A stretch of 64,000 nt of DNA. Source: Purshia tridentata. Its lineage: Eukaryota > Streptophyta > Magnoliopsida > Rosales > Rosaceae. Numbering within the stretch: the stretch's first letter is position 1; each line of letters opens with the position of its first letter. Below, one piece after another: positions 1 to 9,284 of the stretch. A program made the translations under genes and the position numbers. The notes below the pieces were generated by a model. It was not told where the DNA came from. It was given only the letters and a program-made list of their open reading frames with translations, and made no database searches. The stretch spans positions 1-64,000 of the forward strand of contig QANT01000646.1 of NCBI GenBank assembly GCA_003254885.1. Direction: 5' to 3'.

Positions 1-350
1 CTCATTGATATTTATGAGAAAATAAAATTTATATAGATCATTATGTAATATTAAAATATTTTATTAATTTAAATAAATTTAAGTGTAAACTACTCTTAAG
101 CCACAACTAATCTTCACATTTAGTCTTAAGCCACTGTATTTAGTTTGTTTATTTTAAAGCCATTATCTTTTACTTTAATTACTTTGATTAATACTATTTA
201 ATGGGGACAGTTACTGCTTTCTACTTTCCTTTATCCTTCCGTGGTTTTCAAACGTTGAGAGTTAATCCGAACTTCCAAGCCTGCTGAAAGATAAGTATAT
301 TCTTATGCTCTTATACTTCTATAATTTGTATTTATTTATTTATTCTTCTT

Positions 351-659
351 TTATTTAATTATTTCTTTCTTTTCTTCGACCAAGTCGCCATCGTTGCTGG
401 GAACAAGGTTCAAGCACATCTTGATGGCCCAGCCAACAATTGACATTGGCTTTGCCATAAATTGCAGCACCTTTTGGACCATAATTGAGAGGAATATGAG
501 CCATCTATGCTGAAAGTCATCCTCTGTGTCATTAGAAGAGTCAACAAACCTTCTCCTCTCCAAGTTATTAGAAAACAAAAGGCAAAGGAGATCAAAGAAG
601 CCCAATTTATTGGGCTCCAATAGCATGTAATTGTAGGAGAAACCTTTGTCACAAGCCAT
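351..659 (-). pseudogene. N-terminal fragment of an OBL1-like triacylglycerol lipase
   Basis: From an ATG at 659 the reading frame gives about 100 residues. Segments such as YMLLEPNKLGFFDLLCLLFS, RRRFVDSS and HRWLIFLSIMVQKVLQF resemble the N-terminal region of plant oil-body lipases (OBL1 family), where a membrane-associated helix precedes the alpha/beta-hydrolase domain. The similarity runs to about position 380 and then gives way to a lysine/glutamate-rich tail and a stop. The catalytic hydrolase domain (GxSxG) is not seen downstream on this strand, though only 350 bases remain before the window edge, so an intron with the rest of the gene outside the window cannot be excluded. No clear splice donor is seen at the point of divergence. 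I favour a truncated remnant. Family recognition is from memory of conserved blocks. Confidence 0.5.
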
Positions 660-1481
660 GATGGCAAATGAGAGAATCAAGATGATCAGAATATATCTTA
701 ATTAGACTGCCTATTAATTAGTGATTGGTCAGTTAATTAGAAGTACGTACATGCTCTATATATATGCATGTGATCACCAAGAGTCGTCAAAAGTTATACT
801 TTTAAAGTGTAATTGTTTCATTTTAAAAAGTGTAATTCTTATTGAGTTAAGATTTAGTTTTGAGTTTTTGTTGAGTTACACTTTGGTTTAACTTTTTTGT
901 TTTAACGTCACATGTCAAGAGTTACACTTTATAATTTCGTAAAATTACACTTTACTTAATTTTTTTTCTTAGAAATTTTTTGTTTTTTGTTTTTATATTC
1001 TTATAGCCGATTTTTTTTTTGTGCTTAAAAATATATTTTGTGTCTTGTTAATAAAAAACTATATTTATTATGGCTTAAAACTAAATATTTATTATGGCTT
1101 AAAACTAAATAAATTTAAAGTTTGAGTTTATGACTAAAAAATATGATAAGTTGTGGCTTATTAATAAAGTACTCTAAATTTTAATAGTGTTATAAATATT
1201 ATAATTTAAGAGATTAGCCACACGATATTACATAGACTAATCGTGCTTATGGTCACATGGAGTGATAGAGAGCCGTTGCAAATTATTGGTGTTTGATTTT
1301 AATTATATTTTTGAAAAAAGACAACACTAGTATCCAAGTACCATGGGTCCCATCCCAGTGCACATTACCAAGAAAATTTCCGGACTCGTTGAGCGATGAT
1401 CGGATTGGAATTTCCCCTTACATAATTCGATTAACCAAACATTGTGAGGAGAGGAATCGATAAAGCTTTGAACATTTGAGA
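660..1481. other. AT-rich intergenic stretch with a short tandem repeat
   Basis: No coding sequence is recognised. Near 1055-1112 a unit of about 24 bases (core TTTATTATGGCTTAAAACTA) is repeated between two and three times. The last 200 bases form the upstream region of the first acyltransferase gene; no convincing TATA box is seen close to its ATG. Confidence 0.5.
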
Positions 1482-2825
1482 ATGAAGATTGAAGTTGAAA
1501 TTATCTCCGAAGAGATTATCAAACCGTCTTCTCCAACCCCTCAACATCTCCGCCATCACCAGCTCTCCTTCCTCGACCAATTAGCTCCCCATGTCTATAC
1601 CCCCTTTCTCTACTTCTACACCTTAAACGCTACTCCTCCTCACAATATCACCCAAATTTCCAACCACCTCAAAAACTCTCTCTCCAACATCTTAACCCAT
1701 TACTACCCATTCGCCGGAAGAGTCAAAGAAAACCTCTTTGTTAATTGCAACGACGAGGGCATCCCCTTCTTCGAAGCTCGAGTAGTCAACGCCCAACTCT
1801 CTGACTTCATCACCAACCCCTCCGTCGCGGAGTTGAACAAGCTCTTGCCTTTCAAGCTGGACGCTGTCACCGAAATACCTCTCGGAGTCCAACTCAACGT
1901 CTTTGGCTGTGGAGGAATTGCTGTGGGTTTTTGCGTTTCGCACCGAATTGCAGATGGGTTGTCCTCTTTTACATTCGTCAAAAACTGGGCAGCAACTGCT
2001 TGTGGAAATGCCAATGCAGCAGTTCGTCCGGATTTTTCTGCAGCCTCCTCCATCTTCCCACCTAGGAACATGGCCGGGTATCGAGGCGTTTCGTTAACCA
2101 ACAAGAATAAGATTATAACTAAGAGGTTTGTATTTGATGGGTCGAGGATTGAGGCTCTGAGAGCAAGCTATGCCGACAGCTTAAAACACAAACCCCAGAA
2201 ACGCCCTTCGCGCGTTGAGGCCCTATCTGCTTTCTTATGGAACATCTTCGTGGCTGCTGCTGCCAAAGAAGAATCATCAGGTCCACCACGACCTCAGACT
2301 CTGTATACGGTTGTTTATATTATGGATTTGCGTTCGAGGCTCGACCCACCACTGCCTCAACATTGTTTCGGAAATTTTTACAGGGCAGCTACGGCAACTC
2401 CGACCAAGGTCACTGGGGAGGAGTGTCATGGCCTTGTGAGGCAGGTGATTGAGGAAATAGAGAACATTGACAAGACCTATTTGAGAAGATTTCAAGATGG
2501 GTGGCATGAACATTTGGATTTCATGAAGAAACGCATGGAAAGGGCTGCGAAAGGAGAGCTGGTTACATTGACGTTTTCGAGTGTGTGCAGGTTTCCAATA
2601 TATGAGGCTGATTTTGGTTGGGGGAAGCCTACGTGGGTGAGCATGGCTGCCATGGATATCAATAATCAAATTGTTTTCATGGATACTAAAACTGGTGATG
2701 GAATAGAGTCATATTTTAGCTTGAAAGAGGAAGACATGGCCGAGTTTGAACATGACAAAGACTTCCAAGCCTTGGTTTGTTCTCCGATTGATAATGTTAA
2801 GGAAAATCTACTTGCACGTCTTTAA
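1482..2825 (+). CDS. BAHD acyltransferase 1 (vinorine synthase-like clade)
   Basis: This intronless gene encodes 447 residues, the usual size for the plant BAHD family, which transfers acyl groups from acyl-CoA to alcohol or amine acceptors in the cytosol. The catalytic HXXXD motif is HRIAD (residues 154-158) and the structural DFGWG motif lies at 377-381, followed by KPTWV. The N-terminus (EIISEEIIKPSSPTP) is typical of the clade holding vinorine synthase and other alkaloid or ester acyltransferases. The true start is the ATG at 1482; an open frame begins six bases earlier only through a non-ATG codon. It is most similar by eye to the + strand gene at 6874. All expected motifs are intact, so it is probably functional. 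Substrate and acceptor cannot be read from the sequence. Confidence 0.93.
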   Translation: MKIEVEIISEEIIKPSSPTPQHLRHHQLSFLDQLAPHVYTPFLYFYTLNATPPHNITQISNHLKNSLSNILTHYYPFAGRVKENLFVNCNDEGIPFFEARVVNAQLSDFITNPSVAELNKLLPFKLDAVTEIPLGVQLNVFGCGGIAVGFCVSHRIADGLSSFTFVKNWAATACGNANAAVRPDFSAASSIFPPRNMAGYRGVSLTNKNKIITKRFVFDGSRIEALRASYADSLKHKPQKRPSRVEALSAFLWNIFVAAAAKEESSGPPRPQTLYTVVYIMDLRSRLDPPLPQHCFGNFYRAATATPTKVTGEECHGLVRQVIEEIENIDKTYLRRFQDGWHEHLDFMKKRMERAAKGELVTLTFSSVCRFPIYEADFGWGKPTWVSMAAMDINNQIVFMDTKTGDGIESYFSLKEEDMAEFEHDKDFQALVCSPIDNVKENLLARL

Positions 2826-3538
2826 CTATTAAATTAAAGCTTGTTTCTCTACCGCTTGATCATGTGTTTCCTCGTCAGTAATTAACAGTCCAATTCATGG
2901 AATATAAAATCATCAAACTTTTCTGATCACATACTGTGATGAACTTCTCTTATAATACCTAGCATCTTATGTTATGTCAATAACAATTTGAAGTAATGGT
3001 TTAAATTAACAGTCCAATAACAAAAAACACAACCAATTAAGGAAATGATATCGTATGTGATTATGCAAGAGTGATATGTAGTGTTATTTTATATATAGGC
3101 TAGCAGATATATAATATAATTGAGGCAATTATTGCACTCTCACTACTTCAATAGTCACAAGACTCACGTCTCACAAGCCATTATCAAATCAAGTACATAT
3201 GGTATGGGGCGTGCACTCATTTGATGTCACCTCTCTGTTTGATCAACTTCTGCATACATAGAAATCGTGGAAGCCAAGGCAGGGAGAACAATACTTCAAC
3301 CCAAACGAAATAAAATTTGAAGCGTGACAGCGGGATAGGATAGGATAGGCTATGCCAAGCACATTTATTCAATGTTCGGCAATGCAAATAGGAATCATGC
3401 TGAACATCCTAATAGCTTCCGGGTCCATGCCTTAACAGATCGTCAGATTCTGCTTTAGAAATATATACTGATCTTATTGATAATTGAAGCCAAGATAATC
3501 AAATTCTCATACACTTTTGAATATTTATTACATATATG

Positions 3539-4092
3539 TGTTGTGAGGATGCTAACAAATATGGCAATCACAGGGATAAAGAGAACACCAATTAACAAGA
3601 GACACCAAAATTTATAGTGGTTCACTTAGTCAATGTAACTGAGCTACATCCACTTGGGAGACGACGAAATTCTACTATAATCAATAGAGAGTTTTACAAC
3701 GAGTGTTTTGAAAAAAAAAAAAAACTCACAAACCCATAGTCTCAAATACACCCAATAATCACACTCTCTCACAAAGAACAAGAGAAAGAAATAAGAAGAC
3801 AAATCTCCTTCTCAACTTGTTGCCTCTAGCACCTCACAAGCCAAAGAAAATGGCTTTCTTCTTCTTGTCAAAAAGGTGCGGCTGCAACCTATTTCTTCTT
3901 TCTCTGTTCTACTCTTTTTCTTCTCTCTTACTTTTTGGCTGCTGCTGCCCTTGATAGCTTCTTAATCAAAAAGCTTCAATTGGAAGCTTGGATGACACGG
4001 GTAGGTCAAAACTAAAGCCACAGATGAGCTGGATTCAATTGGGCCACAAATAAACATTGGGTTGGGTCCAATTTAAAGCCAATTAAACAACA
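3539..4092. mobile_element. Solo LTR of an LTR retrotransposon, probably Ty1-copia-like
   Basis: The block starts TGTTGT and ends ACAACA, the short inverted ends typical of an LTR, and is flanked by ATATG (3534-3538) and GTATG (4093-4097), a 5-bp target duplication with one mismatch. It contains the stretch ATTTATAGTGGTTCACT followed by a TCCACTTGGGAG-type segment, which I recognise from plant copia-type LTRs. No internal retroelement region is present on either side, so it is a solo LTR left by recombination. The diverged target duplication suggests it is not recent. It ends 54 bases beyond the stop codon of acyltransferase 2 and could influence that gene's 3' end. Confidence 0.62.
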
Positions 4093-4145
4093 GTATGAAA
4101 TTTAGATTGACTAGGCAATCTATATTTCATTGTTTCATTTGAACT

Positions 4146-5498
4146 CTATACAACACTAGGATTCAAGGAGGCAAATGCAAGGAGCTCTGCATCGCGCTCA
4201 AACACGGCCATGTGCTGCTCTTCCAGATTCACAAATGCTTCAATACCATCCCCACCTCTCGTATCCAACAGAAAAATATTATGCTTGAACTTGTAGCTTG
4301 GAATGGTCACCCATATTGGCTTTCCCCACCCAAAGTCTGCTTCATATAGTGGGAACCTGCACCAGCTGCTGCATGTATACACAATCTGATTCTCTTTAGA
4401 CAACAATTCCTCTGCCTTTTGCTTGCACTCAATGATGAGTGAGGGCCATTGCTCCCCCCTAAATCTTTTGGCATATGAATCAAAGAATTGGGCCCTCCTT
4501 TCCTTCATTTGGGCCACCAGGTCATGCAGCTCTGGCTCGCTCTCCTCAGCAGTGGAAACCGGGAAGAACCATACCATGTTGCCTACAGAGCTTTCCGGCA
4601 ATGGAGGGACTACTCTGGCTCGCAGGTCCACTGACTGCAGCAAAAGCGTTGGGTTTGTGGAAGTACTAGAATTAGTACTACTACATGATCTAAGTGCTGA
4701 TATGCAACATTTGTGGATGAGTGCAGTCACAACTTCAGTGCGTGTGGGATTTTGCACTAATTTGTTAGTAACCATAGCCTTAAGGACAGTAACCTTGGAG
4801 GCATCAAACACAAATCTCTTAGAGACATGCTTCCACTCATGATCCACAGCTTCTTGGATCGTTGGCAGGTCACCCACAGGAAATATAGATGCTGCATCCA
4901 ATTCAGGAGATTGTACGCAATGATCTTCATTTCTGGCTATGGCTGCCCAGTCATTCATGAACTTAATCATGGTGGTGGTACCAGCTAGCTTGTGATTCAG
5001 GCACACACCAATTGCCATACCCCCACAATCGAAGAAGCTTTCCTGAACAAGTAAGAGGCTGCTGATCGAATTCGATACTTTCCAATGCAAACCATCCACA
5101 AATAGCAGGTCGAGCACCTCATCTTTTGGGTTCTCAAGGATTTCAGATAGTTTGATGTTTTTGATTCTTGCTTGTACAAACATGGCTCCATCATCATTGC
5201 AGTCAATTGAGACTCTGTCTCTGATCCTACCTGAAAATGGGTAGTATTTGACCAATGTTTCTGATAGAGATTTCTTGAGCTGATTGGAATATTTATCACG
5301 AACAAAATTGGATGGACTAGTAGTACCAGATCCCTGATCATGAGTGTAGAAGTAAAGAACAGGAACAAAAGCGCGAGGATTCATGTGATCGAGAAAAGAG
5401 AGGCTGTAAATTCTGTGGTGTGGTGGTGTTGGAGTGGAAGGTTTGATGGTTTCCCTGGATATGATTTCAACATGCAATTGCATTGCGGTCTTAGCCAT
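4146..5498 (-). CDS. BAHD acyltransferase 2 with altered HXXXD motif
   Basis: This intronless gene encodes 450 residues. It starts at the ATG at 5498; a second in-frame ATG five codons later (MQLHVEIIS) would give the more family-typical N-terminus. The catalytic histidine is H169, but the motif reads HKLAG, so the usual aspartate at 173 is glycine (codon GGT at 4982-4980). DFGWG (388-392) is intact. In the family the aspartate is structural, making a salt bridge that shapes the active site, while the histidine is the general base; activity could be reduced or changed. The frame is otherwise open and full length, so this does not look like random decay. It pairs by sequence with the gene at 13174-14481 (both have CSSWCRFP before the DFGWG block, and WFFPVST). 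It is head to head with acyltransferase 3. Confidence 0.9.
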   Translation of the reverse strand: MAKTAMQLHVEIISRETIKPSTPTPPHHRIYSLSFLDHMNPRAFVPVLYFYTHDQGSGTTSPSNFVRDKYSNQLKKSLSETLVKYYPFSGRIRDRVSIDCNDDGAMFVQARIKNIKLSEILENPKDEVLDLLFVDGLHWKVSNSISSLLLVQESFFDCGGMAIGVCLNHKLAGTTTMIKFMNDWAAIARNEDHCVQSPELDAASIFPVGDLPTIQEAVDHEWKHVSKRFVFDASKVTVLKAMVTNKLVQNPTRTEVVTALIHKCCISALRSCSSTNSSTSTNPTLLLQSVDLRARVVPPLPESSVGNMVWFFPVSTAEESEPELHDLVAQMKERRAQFFDSYAKRFRGEQWPSLIIECKQKAEELLSKENQIVYTCSSWCRFPLYEADFGWGKPIWVTIPSYKFKHNIFLLDTRGGDGIEAFVNLEEQHMAVFERDAELLAFASLNPSVV

Positions 5499-5570
5499 AT
5501 TTGATATGCTGCTGATTACAGAGAAAGTCCTAAAGCTTAGATGTGAAATTGCACCTTTACGTTGTTGCCA

Positions 5571-5589
5571 ATTTATAGTATGTGATTGG
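5571..5589 (-). promoter_or_regulatory. TATA and CCAAT boxes of acyltransferase 2
   Basis: Read on the - strand, CCAAT (5589-5585) precedes TATAAAT (5577-5571), about 75 bases upstream of the ATG at 5498. Position and order fit a core promoter. Both motifs are short, so this is an inference from context. Confidence 0.5.
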
Positions 5590-5699
5590 GTTTTTGCCTT
5601 TGGGCTGTGGACCTGTGGTAGACTGGTAGTTAGGATTTTTCTGGCAGTTGGATGAGATCTTGCGCAATAATTTTCATCCGGTCCAATTCAAGCACCAGG

Positions 5700-6067
5700 G
5701 TAAAACATGTTAAATGCTAGTTTAATTATTAGTGTGATCTAGTGTGGTCTACCGTCTACCCACGCAATTCATGCACATAATAAATACTAATTTAGTAGTG
5801 TGATTTACCCATACAATTCATGCACATATTAAATACAAAATTTAATTTAAGGATAACTTGCTTCAATTTTTAATTTCGGTGATAACATACAAATCGAGTC
5901 CAAGTTCAAATAGGTATATTGCTAAAAAGGCTAAATACTACTTTAGTAGTGTGATTGGCCCATATAATATTAAATACTAGTGTAGTAGTGTAATCTACCC
6001 GCGCAATTCATGCACATATTAAATACTAGTTTAGTAGTGTGATTTACCAACACAATTCAAGCACAAG
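5700..6067. repeat. Degenerate tandem array of a roughly 50-bp unit
   Basis: At least five related copies occur, with unit core TAAATACTAGTTTAGTAGTG followed by a TGATTTACCC-type segment and CAATTCATGCACATAT. Copies begin near 5710, 5780, 5931, 5969 and 6020. The stretch between 5830 and 5930 has diverged or was inserted. The array sits between the divergent starts of acyltransferases 2 and 3. Confidence 0.7.
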
Positions 6068-6800
6068 ACCAATTGTGCATTTTTTCACTCGATGGTTTAA
6101 TGGATCGTGTCGTGTTTGATTCAAATTCGCAAAAACACAATCTGTTGTCAAATCTAAAAAAAAGTAATTAAATTAAAAAATGAAAGCAAAAAAAGCAAAG
6201 AAAGAGAAACTTTTGGGTAGAGAAATCAGAATATTCATGTTTTTATTTGTCTGTTCAATAACTTTACAAAACATTGCAAAGCTCTCTTTAACCCTTCGAT
6301 TAGTTTAGAATGAAACTTTATTTATTTATTTTTTCCTTATGTCTGTTTTTAGCCCTCAGATAATGCACATGACCAACTGCACTTTATAATGTTTTCGATT
6401 TGTATTCTGTTGTAACACAAAATCTCCAAGGGTCCGAAAATGGTCCTATATTAGAATATTTCATGGTCCCACATATTCTTTTGTAATAAATGGGAGATAC
6501 ACAAGATCGAAAGAGAATAAAGGAAAATAAAAAGTAGATACACAAGATCGAAAAAGTAAAAAGGAATGAAAAAAAGGAGATACACATTTACAAGGGGGTA
6601 TATCTTACCCTAGAGAGGAAAACTAGTGCCAAGTCCATTCAAAACAGAGCAAAGCTCGCTTTAAATTTCTAAAAAACAAACATAACAGATAGATTAAGGT
6701 TTACGTGTTTGGCCACAAAAAAATAAAAAAAGGGTTCACGTGTTTGCAGCAGCTGTTAGCTGTGTTAACATATAAAATGTTAAAGTATAGGGCAAATTAA

Positions 6801-6809
6801 TATATATAA
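6801..6809 (+). promoter_or_regulatory. TATA box of acyltransferase 3
   Basis: TATATATAA lies about 65 bases upstream of the ATG at 6874, the only clear TATA-type element at a suitable distance before this gene. Confidence 0.5.
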
Positions 6810-6873
6810 CACACATATACCATGAATCAACGTACTCTATAGATCGTGTTCATTAGAAGAAAATTAATTAGGA

Positions 6874-8211
6874 ATGAAGGACGTTGAAGTGGAAGTAATC
6901 TCCAAGGAGATTATGAAACCATCTTCTCCAACCCCTGACCATCTTCGCCATTACCAATTCTCATATCTTGATCAAATAACACCCGCAGTCTATGGCTCCT
7001 TGGTCCACTTTTATGAGCTCAATGACAAAACACAACCCAATAATAACATAACCGAAATATCAAACCACCTCAAGAAGTCCTTAGCCCAAGTCCTAACCCT
7101 TTTCTACCCACTAGCCGGAAGGGTGGACATAGACAAGGATTTCGTAGACTGCAACGACGAGGGCGTTCCCTACGTTGAAGCCCAAGTCAAGTGTCGTCTT
7201 TGTGATGTTCTCAACAACCCCATTCCTGGTGAAATCAACAAGTTCCTCCCATTTGACCTAGACAGTCATATTACTAACAATAATAAATTTGTTCTAGGTA
7301 TCCAGCTCAACATCTTCGAGTGTGGAGGATATGCAATTGGGCAATGCATTTCTCACAAGGTTGCAGATGCACTATCTACGATCATGTTCACCAAAACATG
7401 GGCTGCCATTGCCCGCGGAGATAATCAAGCCAACATAGTGCGTCCACAATTTATTTCTGCCACGCTCTTCCCACCCAAGGAGTCTACTGGATTTGATTCA
7501 GCCGCTGGTATCACAAGGAATAGAGTGACAAAGAGGTTTGTCTTTGATAAGCATATGGTAGAGGTCCTTAGAACCACATATAAGGGCCGGCCATCACGTG
7601 TTGAGGCTTTATCGACATTCATATGGAGTCGATTTGTGGCTGCTACCAAGAACGATACAAGAAGGCCTAATATTGAGAATTCCAAGTCCTACTCGTACAT
7701 GGTGATCATGGTGCATGCTGTGAACTTGCGTCCAAGATTTGATCCACCATTGCCGCAATGTTCTTTTGGAAATCTTTCTCGTCTTGCAATCACAGCTCCT
7801 GATCAAGACTGTTGTGGTGGGCAGCTTTATGCTCCCTTGCAAGTACGAGAAGGAATAAACAAGATTGACAATGAGTACATGAGAAGACTACAAGAGGGTC
7901 ATGATGACCACTACAGTCTGGTCAGTAAATTTGCTGATGGTTTTAGCAAAGGAGATCAGATGGCGGCGTTTGGCTTCACAAGTTTGTGCAGATTTCCTCT
8001 GTATGATAATAATTTTGGTTGGGGGAGACCTACATGGGTGGGTTCACCCTCAAGAATGTACCAGAATCTAGCTGTTTTCGTGGACACTAAAGAGGATGAT
8101 GGAATAGAGGCGTACATTAGCTTGACGGAGGAGGTCATGGCCAAATTTGAATGCGATAATGAGTTCCTCGCCTATGTTTCTAGCTCTAATGCTTCATCAA
8201 CTAATAATTAA
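6874..8211 (+). CDS. BAHD acyltransferase 3 with NFGWG motif
   Basis: This intronless gene encodes 445 residues. The HXXXD motif is HKVAD (161-165). The C-terminal motif reads NFGWG (380-384) instead of DFGWG (codon AAT at 8011), preceded by LCRFPLYDN and followed by RPTWV. The motif forms a structural loop near the CoA-binding side, and Asp-to-Asn changes are uncommon there, so stability or CoA use may differ. The N-terminus EVISKEIMKPSSPTPDHLRH closely matches acyltransferase 1, its likely duplicate. It has a TATA box 65 bases upstream. The acyl donor and acceptor cannot be inferred. Confidence 0.92.
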   Translation: MKDVEVEVISKEIMKPSSPTPDHLRHYQFSYLDQITPAVYGSLVHFYELNDKTQPNNNITEISNHLKKSLAQVLTLFYPLAGRVDIDKDFVDCNDEGVPYVEAQVKCRLCDVLNNPIPGEINKFLPFDLDSHITNNNKFVLGIQLNIFECGGYAIGQCISHKVADALSTIMFTKTWAAIARGDNQANIVRPQFISATLFPPKESTGFDSAAGITRNRVTKRFVFDKHMVEVLRTTYKGRPSRVEALSTFIWSRFVAATKNDTRRPNIENSKSYSYMVIMVHAVNLRPRFDPPLPQCSFGNLSRLAITAPDQDCCGGQLYAPLQVREGINKIDNEYMRRLQEGHDDHYSLVSKFADGFSKGDQMAAFGFTSLCRFPLYDNNFGWGRPTWVGSPSRMYQNLAVFVDTKEDDGIEAYISLTEEVMAKFECDNEFLAYVSSSNASSTNN

Positions 8212-8230
8212 TTAAGTTTAATTTTCCCAG

Positions 8231-8455
8231 TTAGATACCGAGACTATTATTTGTCTCAATTTTGTACTCAAATTGTTAGTTTGTTCCAATTTGATATATA
8301 ATATAATGTAACTGCTGAGTGCTGTCAAACAAGCATTTAATTAAGTTAGATCACTTCTGCTCAACTGGCGTAACCGAGACTATTATTTGTCTCAATTTTG
8401 TACTCAATTTTGTTAATTAAGTTAGATCACTTCTGCTCAACTGGCGTAATTGAAA
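8231..8455. repeat. Interleaved duplications downstream of acyltransferase 3
   Basis: A segment containing CCGAGACTATTATTTGTCTC occurs at about 8238 and 8372, and a segment containing TTAGATCACTTCTGCTCAAC occurs at about 8345 and 8420. The copies are nearly identical, so the duplication is fairly recent. It lies in the 3' flank of the gene and probably includes 3'-UTR sequence. Confidence 0.75.
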
Positions 8456-8930
8456 TTATATACCCTTCATTATTTTCATGTGTCCGATTTTGTTTATAGA
8501 GATGATTAGTAGTATGCTATCACTTCAGTATGCATGTTAGTGTTTTTTACAAACGCAATTGTCATGAATGAAAGCTAGCATACACGCGATTCGTATGCAA
8601 TGAAATAACGATTACAAAAAGAAAGTAAACATGTTGAATTAATGCCTTAGGAAATATGCATGTTATTATTATAGTAATGTGCCTTAGTTTATAAATCTAT
8701 TAAAATATATGGTTGGATGAAATATTGATTGTGTCATCGGCAAATTTAACAAAAACCGTTAATCTAGAGTTACATAGTAATGTGACAATAAAAGTTGGTC
8801 AATCTACTTAATTTCAAGACTAAAGATGCATACGCAAGCATCTCAATTAGCCAATGATAGCTCAATTAAATGATTTGGTCAAAATTCAAGTGTATTAAAT
8901 TCAAAATTTTAAAAATTTTATAGAAATCCA

Positions 8931-9011
8931 AACGAGGAAGTCATGGCTAAGTTTGAAAATGATACCGAGTTCAAGGCCTACGTTTCACCAACTGGTCTGG
9001 TGGTGAACTAG
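8931..9011 (+). pseudogene. Orphan C-terminal BAHD fragment (27 codons)
   Basis: The frame reads NEEVMAKFENDTEFKAYVS and further residues to a TAG stop. It matches the last part of acyltransferase 3 (TEEVMAKFECDNEFLAYVS). The region just upstream (8850-8930) shows no BAHD similarity, so only the 3' end of a former copy survives. It shows that the array once had, or gained a piece of, a seventh gene on the + strand. Confidence 0.75.
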
Positions 9012-9284
9012 TTAATTAACCAAATGGTTAATGTTTGTCGTTTAAGTTAATTAATTAGTTAATCTTCAATCTCAGTTTAATTTTCTTCAAGTGGGTGGGT
9101 TAACTTATGGGTACAATTTGGGACTCTGGGTAGTAGCAATAAAGTCTGGCTGGGTTCCTCCTTATTCCATTCAAGCTTTAGCTATACAGCCTATACATTA
9201 TTGTTATATTCTTTTTTATCAATTTTAATGCGAGTCTTTTTATCTAATTTACTTAAAAAGAAATATGTATCCGAAATTGATCGA

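Noticed and set aside
5434-5655. Open frame on the + strand across the start of acyltransferase 2
   Set aside because: It is the antisense shadow of the gene's first codons plus its promoter.
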